From: CABZJG01 sp902512685
Lineage (GTDB): Bacteria > Pseudomonadota > Alphaproteobacteria > Rhodobacterales > Rhodobacteraceae
DNA length: 64,000 nucleotides
Direction: 5' to 3'
Assembly (NCBI GenBank): GCA_051201605.1
Contig: CP179201.1
Location: 2,046,001 to 2,110,000 of the forward strand
Of the stretch, positions 18,487-27,622 are shown in pieces. Made by a program: the position numbers and the translations under genes. Position 1 is the first letter of the stretch, and each line of letters opens with the position of its first letter. The notes under the pieces were generated by a model. The model was not told the DNA's origin. It was given only the letters and a program-made list of their open reading frames with translations, and ran no database searches.

Positions 18487-18678
18487 CGTTGATGGTGCTG
18501 CTAGGACAGTGGTCTTGGTGGTGAAACGGGAAACCGGTGACGGCAAAATACGCTGCCAAATTCCGGTGCTGCCCCCGCAACGGTAGGCAAAGAGAGGTCC
18601 CTATTGCCATTGTGCGATTTGGCATGAGAAGGCGGGAAACTCGCTCCACTTTGCAAGCCCGGAGACCGGCCAACAACG
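18487..18678 (+). ncRNA. Cobalamin riboswitch (second)
   Basis: Contains GAAACGGGAAACCGGTGA, the core GGTGCTGCCCCCGCAACGG and the closing AAGCCCGGAGACCGGCC. CGTTG at 18487-18491 can pair with CAACG at 18674-18678. It lies 73 bases before the CbiM-like permease gene and should control it and perhaps cobF. This core is closer to the textbook element than that of the first riboswitch. Confidence 0.93.
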
Positions 18679-18751
18679 AAAATACCGGCCCGCTTTGGGC
18701 CTTAGATTAACCTATGAACAGCTCACGGGGAAGTGAGCAGAGGGAGCGAAA

Positions 18752-19426
18752 ATGCACATCGAACCAGGAATTGTAAATGGTGCAAAAATTGCACTTAGTT
18801 ATGCGACTGCCGCGGGCGCAGGTTGGTATAGTTTAAAATTGACTCTGCAGTCACTTCAGTCGGCGGGCATTGCCTCTTTTGCATCGCGTTGCGTTTTGGC
18901 AATGGCTGCAACCTTCACATTTTTCCAAGTGCTCCCCCACTTTCCAGTTGGCGTCTCTGAAGTACACTTTATCTTAGGATCAACCTTGTTCTTACTCTTC
19001 GGCGCTGCACCGGCCTCATTTGGTCTTGCTGCGGGCCTGCTTTTGCAAGGCCTGCTATTCGCGCCGACCGACCTACCGCAGTATTTTATCAATATCACAA
19101 CCCTGTTGGTGCCTTTGTTCGCTGTTTCAGCGCTGGCGAAACGGGTGATTGCCCCAAATACCGCCTATGTAGATTTGTGTTATGCGCAAGCGCTTAAATT
19201 GTCGACCACCTATCAAGCCGGTGTTGTGGCCTGGGTTGCATTCTGGGCCTTTTATGGTCAAGGGTTTGGCGCAGAAACGCTGGCATCTGTGACCAGCTTT
19301 GGACTTGCTTACATGCTCGTGATCATCATTGAACCTCTGGTTGATCTAGCTGTTCTTGCAGGCGCAAAAGCTATGCGGTCTTTGGAAAAAACAGGGTTTG
19401 TGCAGGCGCGCGTTTACTCTGCTTAA
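18752..19426 (+). CDS. CbiM-like cobalt transport membrane protein
   Basis: 224 residues with six or so hydrophobic segments. The N-terminus MHIEPG resembles the start of CbiM, the substrate-specific component of energy-coupling-factor cobalt transporters, where the N-terminal residues bind the metal. It is directly behind a cobalamin riboswitch with GAGGGAG before the ATG, which supports cobalt uptake. No CbiN, CbiQ or CbiO gene is in the window. Substrate is inferred from the family and riboswitch. Confidence 0.78.
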   Translation: MHIEPGIVNGAKIALSYATAAGAGWYSLKLTLQSLQSAGIASFASRCVLAMAATFTFFQVLPHFPVGVSEVHFILGSTLFLLFGAAPASFGLAAGLLLQGLLFAPTDLPQYFINITTLLVPLFAVSALAKRVIAPNTAYVDLCYAQALKLSTTYQAGVVAWVAFWAFYGQGFGAETLASVTSFGLAYMLVIIIEPLVDLAVLAGAKAMRSLEKTGFVQARVYSA

Positions 19427-19447
19427 TCCTATCCATGGCGAACATAC

Positions 19448-19474
19448 ACGGCCTCTGCCAACTGCAGGGGCCGT
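19448..19474 (+). terminator. Hairpin between the permease gene and cobF
   Basis: ACGGCC(T)CTGC pairs with GCAG(G)GGCCGT around a 5-base loop, an 11-bp stem containing one G-U pair. No run of T follows, so full termination is doubtful. It may partly separate the permease gene from cobF, 22 bases downstream. Confidence 0.4.
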
Positions 19475-19495
19475 ATTCATTAAGGCCATCTTTCG

Positions 19496-20266
19496 ATGAT
19501 CGATCTTTTTCTTGTTGGAATTGGTATGGGCAATCCAGATCACCTGACCGCTCAGGCGGTGGGTGCGCTGCAATCCGCAGACCTCATACTCATCCCAGAA
19601 AAGGGAGATGAGAAATCTGATCTTGCGGATCTCAGAACAGTGATTTGCGAAAAATTGCTATCGCCAGTTCCAAAAATTGCTCGATTTAGGCTACCGGTTC
19701 GTGATCCAAAGGAAAGCTCCTATTTAAAACGGGTAACAGACTGGCATGAGAAAATTGCCCTGCAGTGGCGGGATGAAATTCTTAAAAACCGCCCAAACGG
19801 GGGGCGCATCGCCTTGATGATTTGGGGTGATCCTTCGTTATATGACAGCAGTTTGCGGATCGCTAACCGCTTGATCGCTGAAGAGCAGCACGTCAAAATC
19901 AATGTAGTGCCCGGCTTGACCTCAGTTCAACTTTTGACCGCCGCACATAAGATACCTCTAAACACATTGGCTGAACCCGTTATGATTATGACCGGGCGAA
20001 ACCTACGGGATGGTGGTTGGCCAGACGCCGTAAAAACTGCGGTTATAATGCTTGATGGGGATTGTTCGTTCGATCAATTAGACGGCAAAGATTTCTCCAT
20101 TTGGTGGGGGGCTTTTTTAGGCATGCCAGAGCAGATTTTAGCCGCAGGCCCTTTGCATAAATGTTGCGAAGAAATAAAGTCGATCAGAGCAAATGCACGC
20201 GCTCAACATGGCTGGATCATGGACAGTTATTTACTGCGGAAAAATCCGGATGAACTCCAGAATTAG
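19496..20266 (+). CDS. cobF: Precorrin-6A synthase (deacetylating)
   Basis: 256 residues; tetrapyrrole methyltransferase with GIGMGNPDHLT at the N-terminus and IWGDPSLYDS in the middle. CobF methylates C1 of precorrin-5 and removes the acetyl unit to give precorrin-6A; it is specific to the aerobic pathway. It lies apart from the other methyltransferase genes, behind the second riboswitch and the CbiM-like gene. It converges with the GH42 gene. Confidence 0.93.
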   Translation: MIDLFLVGIGMGNPDHLTAQAVGALQSADLILIPEKGDEKSDLADLRTVICEKLLSPVPKIARFRLPVRDPKESSYLKRVTDWHEKIALQWRDEILKNRPNGGRIALMIWGDPSLYDSSLRIANRLIAEEQHVKINVVPGLTSVQLLTAAHKIPLNTLAEPVMIMTGRNLRDGGWPDAVKTAVIMLDGDCSFDQLDGKDFSIWWGAFLGMPEQILAAGPLHKCCEEIKSIRANARAQHGWIMDSYLLRKNPDELQN

Positions 20267-20340
20267 AGCCTTTAACGGATTTTCCTTCAAAAATCGCTAG
20301 GTTCATTTGGGTGATCACAGGAGATTTGTTAGTAATTTTC

Positions 20341-22260
20341 CTAAATTTCTATTTTTAGAAAATCCGCAGGTTGAATATTTCCCACATTGGTTTCAACAGC
20401 ATGCGGGTTATAGTTAAACCAAAATTCTTCATGGCCCGTTAATCGGCGGCGCACGCCTTTTGGCATTTGAACGGTGGGAACCCCTGCTGCTGTGCAGCAA
20501 CTTTCGAATAAGTTTATAAACCCTGTCTGAGCCAACCATGCTCCAAGATAAAGCATATTTCTATTTTGAACCGCAACCTTATGTCCGTCTGCAGATGAAA
20601 GCGCCACCTTTGCTGTGCTTTCCAAGCTTTCTTGATAGCCAATAATTGAGCCACCCGACGACAGCGGGATTGGCAAGTCGGGCCGCAAACTTTGCACAGC
20701 AGTTACTGTTACATCAAACCCGGGCAGATCAGGGGGAAGCGGTGTTGGGATTGTCATATGATTATCACGTGCAGCGCTGCGCGGTCCAAAAATGACTTGG
20801 CTTTCGCTTTCAGCTAACGCGAGCTTCAAGTCATCTGGCATATGCATCATGCCCGGTGCCAGCACGAGTTTGTAGGCGCTAAAATCACGCGTGTCGGCAG
20901 AAAGAAAATCGATCGAAAGACCCAGTTTGCGCAAAGCACAGTAACAATCAAACACCAGCCCGAAGTAACTTAGGCCTTGACCATGCGGTTGAATATCCCA
21001 TGCGGCATCAGCCGCATAATCAAAAATAATCGCAACCGAGGCCTGATGAGGCGTAACGGTTGGGGCCGAGGCCAACTCTTGGGCGACCTGTTGCGCTTCT
21101 TTCAGTCCGGTGGCTGCGACACTGTCGGGGCGCAGCAAACCTGCATGCATTTGTTCCTGCGCAAATGGAGCTTGTCGCCAGCGGAAAAAGCAAACCGCTT
21201 CTGCACCATGGGCAAAGGCTTCCCATGTCCAAAGCCGCACCATGCCATCCAGCGGTGCAGGATTATATGGCGCCCAATTGACCGGACCCGGCTGTTGCTC
21301 CATCACCCACCAACGGCCTTTGCCCACGGCCCGGTAGAGATCATGATGAAAAGCCTGAAAATCGGGGTGGCCCTGGCGTGCGTAGTGTTTTTGATCTTCT
21401 ACAGTGGCGCCAACACGGTCCTCTAAAAAGCCAAGAGGATAGCTGTCCCAGCTGGCAAAATCCATCTCAGAGCCCACTTTAAAATGATCAAAATCAGTAA
21501 TACGGCCCATGTAATTATGGGTAACAGGCACCTGAGAGTAGCGTTTAATAATCTCAAGCTGGGCGTGGTTAAAGCCAACAATTTGGTCTGAGGTATAGTG
21601 CCGAAATGCCAAAACATGCGCTGGATTTGGCTCGGTAACGGTTAGATTGGGCAGGTCAATATCTTCAAAACAAGCATAGTCCATTGACCAAAAAACATTT
21701 CCCCATGCCTTATTTAACGCTTGAATGTCGCCATTATTATTTTGACTTGGAAACTGTGCTCTCAACCATTCTTGAAATCCCTTACGCGCCACGTCAGAAT
21801 ATGAAAGCGATGTGTCATGACATCCATATTCATTGTCAATTTGCCAAGCTTGCACATATGGGTTTTCGCCATATCTCTGCGCCAGTCGAGTGACAATATC
21901 ACGGCACTGCTCGATATAGCCTTGGTGGCTGAAGCAATAATGCCGCCGCGAGCCAAAATGCCGTAGACGTCCTTGGGCGTCTACCGCTAGCATATCGGGA
22001 TATTTATCCAAAACCCACTTGGGCGGTGTTGCTGTTGGTGTTCCCAAAACCACCTTTAGGCCGACTTTGCCCAATATATCTATGGCCTCATCCAGCCATA
22101 GAAACTCAAACTCACCCTCGCTCGGCTCTAGTCTCTTCCAGGCAAATTCACCAATACGGACCCAAGTCAGCCCTGCGTCAGCCATCCGCTTGGCATCGTC
22201 GGCCCAAATCTCTTTGGGCCAGTGCTCCGGATAATAACAGGTACCTAAACTACGCTGCAT
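20341..22260 (-). CDS. Beta-galactosidase, GH42 family
   Basis: 639 residues. N-terminal TIM barrel with CYYPEHWP at residues 8-15, the acid/base Glu144 in IDNEYG and the nucleophile Glu321 in VMEQQPGPVNW, followed by a trimerisation (class I amidotransferase-like) domain and a small C-terminal domain. Retaining hydrolysis of beta-galactosides, probably cytoplasmic as no signal peptide is seen. Last gene of the galactoside operon, seven bases after the SMP-30 gene. Confidence 0.93.
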   Translation of the reverse strand: MQRSLGTCYYPEHWPKEIWADDAKRMADAGLTWVRIGEFAWKRLEPSEGEFEFLWLDEAIDILGKVGLKVVLGTPTATPPKWVLDKYPDMLAVDAQGRLRHFGSRRHYCFSHQGYIEQCRDIVTRLAQRYGENPYVQAWQIDNEYGCHDTSLSYSDVARKGFQEWLRAQFPSQNNNGDIQALNKAWGNVFWSMDYACFEDIDLPNLTVTEPNPAHVLAFRHYTSDQIVGFNHAQLEIIKRYSQVPVTHNYMGRITDFDHFKVGSEMDFASWDSYPLGFLEDRVGATVEDQKHYARQGHPDFQAFHHDLYRAVGKGRWWVMEQQPGPVNWAPYNPAPLDGMVRLWTWEAFAHGAEAVCFFRWRQAPFAQEQMHAGLLRPDSVAATGLKEAQQVAQELASAPTVTPHQASVAIIFDYAADAAWDIQPHGQGLSYFGLVFDCYCALRKLGLSIDFLSADTRDFSAYKLVLAPGMMHMPDDLKLALAESESQVIFGPRSAARDNHMTIPTPLPPDLPGFDVTVTAVQSLRPDLPIPLSSGGSIIGYQESLESTAKVALSSADGHKVAVQNRNMLYLGAWLAQTGFINLFESCCTAAGVPTVQMPKGVRRRLTGHEEFWFNYNPHAVETNVGNIQPADFLKIEI

Positions 22261-22267
22261 GACAAAC

Positions 22268-23107
22268 TCATAAAATGACCTGATGTTCAGCCTGTCCTAA
22301 GGCTTCTGTGGCTTTAAAAAACGTTTGCCCTGCCAATGGTTCACGAACACCGGTTGCTGCCGAGGTGACAAACAATGTTGATAAATTTGCGCCGCCAAAG
22401 GCTGGACAAGATATTTGACTTGCCGGAAAAGTGATCTGGTCGAGGAAGTTTCCCTCTGGATCATAAACCGCCACCCGATGGGCACCCCACTGGGCATTCC
22501 AAATATTTCCCGCCGCATCAACAACGGCCCCATCCGGGTTAAGGTTTTGTGGTCTTAGATCAACAAATTGCTCTGGTTCGCCCACGGGCCAACCATCCGC
22601 TTCACTCAATTGCCATTTTTGAATGGATTGACAGGGGGTATCTGCAAAATAGGCAAAACTGCCATCCGGCGCAAAGCAAATAGCATTTGAAATAGATATA
22701 TTTGGCAAGAGTTTGCGCAACTCTCCGCGATAATAGCGATAGATAGCGCCGGCGTGTTTTTCATGATCCTTCGCCATGGTGCCAATCCAAAATCCGCCCC
22801 ATGGATCAGCGCGACCATCGTTAGAGCGGGTTTTGGGGTTGTCCGCTTCGAGCGCAACAATACGATCTGTACGCCCGGTCAATATGTCAAATACTTCAAG
22901 CGCGGTTTCACTGGCGATCAGCAGGCTGTTTTGATCTATCCAGCCTGCCGCCGAAACATGGCCGGGAAAGTCCCAAACGGTGACTTCATCCTCATGCGCC
23001 ATATGCAATTTGTTTGACAAAATATCGAACCAAAAAAGCCTATTCAAAATTGGGTGCCACAGCGGTCCCTCTCCCAACTTGCAGGGGGTCGGATCAAAAA
23101 CGGTCAT
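22268..23107 (-). CDS. SMP-30/gluconolactonase family sugar lactonase
   Basis: 279 residues; six-bladed propeller lactonase. GEGPLWH near residue 12 supplies a metal-binding Glu, RSNDGRADPWGGFWIGTM is the central motif, and NPDGAVVDAAGNIW the later one. In this context it probably opens galactono-lactone to galactonate after the SDR dehydrogenase. The start overlaps the end of the aldolase gene by four bases. Confidence 0.87.
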   Translation of the reverse strand: MTVFDPTPCKLGEGPLWHPILNRLFWFDILSNKLHMAHEDEVTVWDFPGHVSAAGWIDQNSLLIASETALEVFDILTGRTDRIVALEADNPKTRSNDGRADPWGGFWIGTMAKDHEKHAGAIYRYYRGELRKLLPNISISNAICFAPDGSFAYFADTPCQSIQKWQLSEADGWPVGEPEQFVDLRPQNLNPDGAVVDAAGNIWNAQWGAHRVAVYDPEGNFLDQITFPASQISCPAFGGANLSTLFVTSAATGVREPLAGQTFFKATEALGQAEHQVIL

Positions 23108-23709
23108 TCTTGTTTACTCTCATCATAAGCTTTCACTATCATCTCAGCGCGCTGTGAAAGAGTTTGGCTATCAATGCCGGGTAAGTAAAGATTTGTTCCC
23201 AGCCCAAACCCCGTAATGCCTGCACTGCGCCAGTCGGCAAAATTATCTGGGCCAACGCCGCCCACAGCATAAAGAGCAGCTTCTGACGGCAAAACGGCGC
23301 GCAGCGCAGAGAGGCCTTTCGGCCCCATCAGTGAGGCAGGAAAAATTTTCAATCCATCCGCACCACAGCGCAAAGCCGTAAAACATTCGGTGGCAGTGAA
23401 ACACCCCGGGTAGGATAGCAGGCCTGCTGATTTTGATGCCGTGATGACCTCTTCGTTGCAATCTGGCGATACAACCATTTGGGCGCCGATATCGGCAAGT
23501 CTGGTCACATCATCGGCGGTGAGTACAGTCCCTGCCCCAATGATCGCATCATCGCTAAATGTTTTCGACATCCGCAATATACTGTGAAACGGATCAGGTG
23601 AATTAAGAGGTACTTCAATTTTATGAATGCCCGCTGCGATCAGGGCCTCTGTTATGGCAAGACAGTCAGGCGGAGTTATTCCGCGAAGAATTGCAATGAT
23701 CTCACGCAT
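23104..23709 (-). CDS. dgoA: 2-dehydro-3-deoxy-6-phosphogalactonate aldolase
   Basis: 201 residues of the KDPG/KDPGal aldolase family. The Schiff-base lysine is Lys121 in GLKIFPAS, with Glu32 in KIEVPLNSP and a PDCN segment. It splits 2-dehydro-3-deoxy-6-phosphogalactonate to pyruvate and glyceraldehyde 3-phosphate. The KDPGal rather than KDPG assignment comes from its neighbour DgoK, which it overlaps by eight bases. Confidence 0.9.
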   Translation of the reverse strand: MREIIAILRGITPPDCLAITEALIAAGIHKIEVPLNSPDPFHSILRMSKTFSDDAIIGAGTVLTADDVTRLADIGAQMVVSPDCNEEVITASKSAGLLSYPGCFTATECFTALRCGADGLKIFPASLMGPKGLSALRAVLPSEAALYAVGGVGPDNFADWRSAGITGFGLGTNLYLPGIDSQTLSQRAEMIVKAYDESKQE

Positions 23710-24634
23710 CTTTCACCACACACTTCAGCGCTGCATACGCATGTTTCAGGCCTGCAAGTGTCATGTCTTCAGAGTGCGCCATGCTTACTTCCAGCCCCTG
23801 TGCTTTGAGCGCCTGGCAGTAAGCATTTGCAATCTCATGGGTTCCTAAAACTGCCAAATTCTGACCCAGCCAATAGGGTCGGGCAGCGGCCAGTTCAATC
23901 CCGATCAATATGCCGGATAACTGCGAGCGGGCCACATTTTCATAAGGCTCATTCAGCAACGCCTCAGCGCGTAGTGTAAAGAGTTGTGCAGCAGCTGCGC
24001 TGGGTCGGCTAAATGACCTTTCTACGGCTTGCAAAAAAGCAGCTTCATCCCAACCATCAGGTTGCACTGTATGGCGTAAAACAGACGCATCACTTAGCAA
24101 AGAAAACAACTCACCAGTCATAAAAGTTTGAAAACTGATGATTTCACCCGCACTTACATGAACCCATTTTGTGTGGGTTCCCGGAAGGCAAATTACCCCA
24201 TCAAAGCCCGGGTTTATGGCCATGAAACCTCTGATTTGGGTTTCTTCGCCGCGCATAACATCCGCTGGAGCAGTTTGCTTTATTCCTGGCAGAACAAACA
24301 CGTTTATCCGCGGATCAACCGTTTTAACCTGCACGGCGTTTGCAATTCCAGGCGGATAACATGGAACTTTAACATAAGAGGCTTCTGCCCAACCCTGCCG
24401 CGATCCAGCCATGCCACAACAAACGACATCCAGTGTTGTATCATTTGACAGGAATGGTTCTGCAAGCTTTATAAATTCGGTTTCAAATTCGCTTTTCGAA
24501 ATGCGAGACATGCCGCTATCGCCAAATTGCCGGCCAATCAAATCCCCATTGGTCCCCATGCCCCAAATCCTAAGGCGGGAAGTTCCCCAATCGGCTGCAA
24601 GCCAGTCTGGCTGTGATCCACGTATATCCTTCAT
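23702..24634 (-). CDS. dgoK: 2-dehydro-3-deoxygalactonokinase
   Basis: 310 residues, usual DgoK length. The N-terminal ADWGTSRLRIW is the phosphate-binding loop of the family; LPGTHTKWVHV and MTGELFSLL are further DgoK signatures. It phosphorylates 2-dehydro-3-deoxygalactonate with ATP. Its start codon touches the stop of the SDR gene and its end overlaps dgoA. Confidence 0.93.
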   Translation of the reverse strand: MKDIRGSQPDWLAADWGTSRLRIWGMGTNGDLIGRQFGDSGMSRISKSEFETEFIKLAEPFLSNDTTLDVVCCGMAGSRQGWAEASYVKVPCYPPGIANAVQVKTVDPRINVFVLPGIKQTAPADVMRGEETQIRGFMAINPGFDGVICLPGTHTKWVHVSAGEIISFQTFMTGELFSLLSDASVLRHTVQPDGWDEAAFLQAVERSFSRPSAAAAQLFTLRAEALLNEPYENVARSQLSGILIGIELAAARPYWLGQNLAVLGTHEIANAYCQALKAQGLEVSMAHSEDMTLAGLKHAYAALKCVVKDA

Positions 24635-25404
24635 CAGCCTGTCACCACCACACCGCCGTCAACAACCATCGCCTGCCCGGTCATCATCTGGCTGGCTTTT
24701 GAAGCCAAAAACAATGTTGCATCGACGATATCCGACGGTGATAAGAGGCTTTTCAAACACTGACGAGACAAATGTTGCTGAAGTCCGTCTTCAGTCACCC
24801 AAAGCTCTTTTTGCCGCTCGGTCATCACCCAGCCCGGCATCAGCGCATTGACACGAATATTATCTGGCCCCAATTCACGCGCCAAGGACCGTGTGAGGCC
24901 TGTGATGGCTGATTTTGATGCGGCATAGGCTGGATAGCCTGCGTTGCCCATCATATAGGAAATAGAGGAAAAGTTTATTATTGATCCACCGCCTATTTCT
25001 TTCATTGCCGGTGCGGCAGCTTGCGCGGTAAAAAAATGAGGCCTGAGGTTGACCGCCATTAACTGGTCGAACGCCTCAACCGAAAAATCTTTCAATTCAT
25101 GTCGGCTATCATTTGCGGCATTGTTTACTAAAACAGAAAAAGGTCCATTGGCTTCAGCCCCTTTTTTCATGGCATTTCGCAACGCTGCAACATCAGTGAT
25201 ATCACAAGGTAAGAACAAAGGAGTATTACCATATTTTACACCCATTTCTTCGGCAAAATAGCTCGCATCGGACCGCTGGACAAAAGCCACACGGCAGCCT
25301 TGTGCAAGAAATCCTTCGGTCAATGAGGCGCCAATACCAGCGCCGCCACCGGTAATGAAAACCGATGCGCCCTTTAGATCGTGAAATGTTGCAAAGCCAC
25401 TCAT
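24634..25404 (-). CDS. SDR-family dehydrogenase, probable galactose 1-dehydrogenase
   Basis: 256 residues, classical short-chain dehydrogenase. The cofactor loop TGGGAGIG is at residues 18-25, NNAA at 94-97, catalytic Ser147 and Tyr160-x3-Lys164. I set the start at 25404, where ATG overlaps the upstream stop (ATGA) and GAGGG precedes it. A role as D-galactose 1-dehydrogenase is inferred from its place between alpha-galactosidase and DgoK; other sugar dehydrogenase activities are possible. Confidence 0.85.
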   Translation of the reverse strand: MSGFATFHDLKGASVFITGGGAGIGASLTEGFLAQGCRVAFVQRSDASYFAEEMGVKYGNTPLFLPCDITDVAALRNAMKKGAEANGPFSVLVNNAANDSRHELKDFSVEAFDQLMAVNLRPHFFTAQAAAPAMKEIGGGSIINFSSISYMMGNAGYPAYAASKSAITGLTRSLARELGPDNIRVNALMPGWVMTERQKELWVTEDGLQQHLSRQCLKSLLSPSDIVDATLFLASKASQMMTGQAMVVDGGVVVTG

Positions 25405-26762
25405 GCCGCCCTCGTATTCTGAAGCCATTTTGGCAACCAATTTGAATGTCCTATAAGCAGCTCATCTACAAGACTGCGGATTTGATCAAGGTCTAATTCA
25501 GCCGCTGTATGCGGGTCCAACATTGCCGCGTGATATATAAAATCCCGATTTTCCGTCAGCAAGGCCTGTACCGTTAATTCCTGAACATTAATATTGGTGC
25601 GCATAAGCGCAATCAATTGTGGCGGAATATCCCCAACACAAGTGGGCTGAATGCCCAAGGCATCAACCAAACACGGCACCTCAACAGCGCATCCTTCTGG
25701 CAATTGGGGAATATATCCTTGATTTGGAATATTGCCATAAATCACAGCCGGCGTGTTTGTCACCACCGCGTTTATAATCTGGGCGGCATATTCATGACTT
25801 TGGCGCACTTCTATTTTTTCTGCTGAGCGGAACTGCACCACTTGGTCTTTCCAATCAGCCAGCTGCTCTTCGCAGCGTTTGGGATATTCATCGAGAGGAA
25901 CTTTAAAACGGTCGATCAAATCAGGCCGATGCGACTTGATGAACCACGGCACGTATTCGGCAAAATGCTCTGAGCTTTCGGTGACGAAAAGACCAAAATG
26001 CTTCATCACCTCATAGCGAATTAAATTGGGACATCTCGGGTTTGCACCGGTTGCAACGGGAATCTGCTTTTGCGCATAACCTTGGTGCAACAAAGGATAC
26101 AGATCGCGCCATTTACCCAAGGTGTCGCGGCCCTCGAGCTCAAGATAAAACGCCATATGATTAATGCCGCCAGCGCGGTAGCGCATATCGGAGACATCAA
26201 TCTTTAAATCGCGCGCCAGCTCTTCTGCTGTGCCTTGCACGGAGTGACATAGACCAACTTGACGTATATCGGGGTAACGCGCCCCAATAGCCCAGGTATT
26301 AATGGCCATCGGATTGACATATTGCAGCATGATCGCATTGGGACATACTGAACGCATATCCTCGCACAAAGACCATAAATGCGGCACTGTTCGCAGGCCC
26401 CGCATAATGCCGCCGACGCCCAAGGTATCGGCAATGGTTTGCCGCAATCCATATTTTTTTGGCGCTTCAAAATCGGTAATTGTACAGGGATCATATCCAC
26501 CAATTTGAAAGCAAACGACAACAAAGTCTGCACCATCAAGTGCTGCGCGCTGTTGGGAATAGGTTTCAATATTTGCGTCTGAGCCCAGTGTTTCCACCAG
26601 CTTATGCGCTACGATTTCACTTTCATTGAGCCGAGTCTCATCAATATCCATCAAAGCAATTTTTGAATTCTGAAGCGCCGGATACTGTAAAACATCCCCA
26701 AGAATATTTTTCATAAAAATGGTAGAGCCAGCACCAATAAATGTAATTTTTTGTTCCACCAC
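25401..26762 (-). CDS. melA: Alpha-galactosidase, GH4 family
   Basis: 453 residues from a GTG start. The N-terminal Rossmann segment FIGAGSTIF binds NAD; Cys172 in GLCHSVQG and His202 in GGINHMAF match the Mn-binding Cys/His of GH4 enzymes. GH4 hydrolyses glycosides by an NAD- and Mn-dependent oxidation/elimination route. The GTG at 26762 is chosen because AGGTGGAG lies just upstream; longer open frame upstream runs into the permease gene. The family also holds alpha-glucosidases and galacturonidases; the alpha-galactosidase call follows sequence feel plus the galactonate genes. Confidence 0.87.
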   Translation of the reverse strand: MVEQKITFIGAGSTIFMKNILGDVLQYPALQNSKIALMDIDETRLNESEIVAHKLVETLGSDANIETYSQQRAALDGADFVVVCFQIGGYDPCTITDFEAPKKYGLRQTIADTLGVGGIMRGLRTVPHLWSLCEDMRSVCPNAIMLQYVNPMAINTWAIGARYPDIRQVGLCHSVQGTAEELARDLKIDVSDMRYRAGGINHMAFYLELEGRDTLGKWRDLYPLLHQGYAQKQIPVATGANPRCPNLIRYEVMKHFGLFVTESSEHFAEYVPWFIKSHRPDLIDRFKVPLDEYPKRCEEQLADWKDQVVQFRSAEKIEVRQSHEYAAQIINAVVTNTPAVIYGNIPNQGYIPQLPEGCAVEVPCLVDALGIQPTCVGDIPPQLIALMRTNINVQELTVQALLTENRDFIYHAAMLDPHTAAELDLDQIRSLVDELLIGHSNWLPKWLQNTRAA

Positions 26763-26773
26763 CAGAACTCCAC

Positions 26774-27622
26774 CTATTTCACAGCGCCAAGCGTAAGACC
26801 GGCAATAAAATGCCGCTGCATAAGGAAAAACATAACCACCGGCGGGACAGCTGCAAGCAGCGATGCAGCCGAAACCAAATGCCAATTACTAATAAACTGG
26901 CCATTTAGGGCGCGCACACCTGCCGTGATCGGTTTAACCTGTTCACCTTGGGTCAAAACATTGGCCCAGAAGAAATCATTCCAGACAAATGTAAAAATCA
27001 AGACCGCCAAAGCGGCTATTGCGGGCCGTACAAGCGGTACGATAATATACCAAAATATCCGCCACTCTGCGACACCTTCGACGCGGGCGCTTTCGATTAA
27101 ATCAAATGGCAAAGCCTTTATGAAATTTCTCATAAACAAAGTGCAAAACCCTGTTTGAAACGCGGCATGAAATAAAAACTGGCCGGCAATGGTATCGTAA
27201 AGGCCCGTTTGAACAGATAAGTCGCGAACCGGAATCATTAGAATTTGGAATGGCACAAAATTACCTGCAACAAAGACAAAAAATAGTGGCAAGGCCAGAC
27301 GAAATCTATAAATTGCCAATGCATAGCCAGCAAGGCATGCCAAAGAAACCGAAATCGCAACCGATGGCATGGTTATCAGAAAACTGTTGATCAAATACTT
27401 AACCGCCTCTGTTTGGGCAAAAACTGTATAATAGTTTTCAATCAGCTGGAACTCAGTCGGCCAGCCAAAAACGTTTCCGGTATTTATATCTTTAGATCCG
27501 CGCATGGACGTCAGAAAAATGGCAAGCAGTGGTAGCAGCCATAAAAACAACGCAAATGGTAGAAACGACTGATATGCGACACGGGATGTCTTACTTGCCC
27601 GTTCTATAGGACGTGGAAACAT
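26774..27622 (-). CDS. ABC sugar permease, MalG type
   Basis: 282 residues, about six membrane segments. The cytoplasmic EAA loop reads EGVAEWRIFWYIIVPLVRP near residue 190, the contact site for the ATPase. It pairs with the MalF-type permease whose stop abuts its start. Carbohydrate uptake transporter-1 family; substrate inferred to be a galactoside. Confidence 0.92.
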   Translation of the reverse strand: MFPRPIERASKTSRVAYQSFLPFALFLWLLPLLAIFLTSMRGSKDINTGNVFGWPTEFQLIENYYTVFAQTEAVKYLINSFLITMPSVAISVSLACLAGYALAIYRFRLALPLFFVFVAGNFVPFQILMIPVRDLSVQTGLYDTIAGQFLFHAAFQTGFCTLFMRNFIKALPFDLIESARVEGVAEWRIFWYIIVPLVRPAIAALAVLIFTFVWNDFFWANVLTQGEQVKPITAGVRALNGQFISNWHLVSAASLLAAVPPVVMFFLMQRHFIAGLTLGAVK

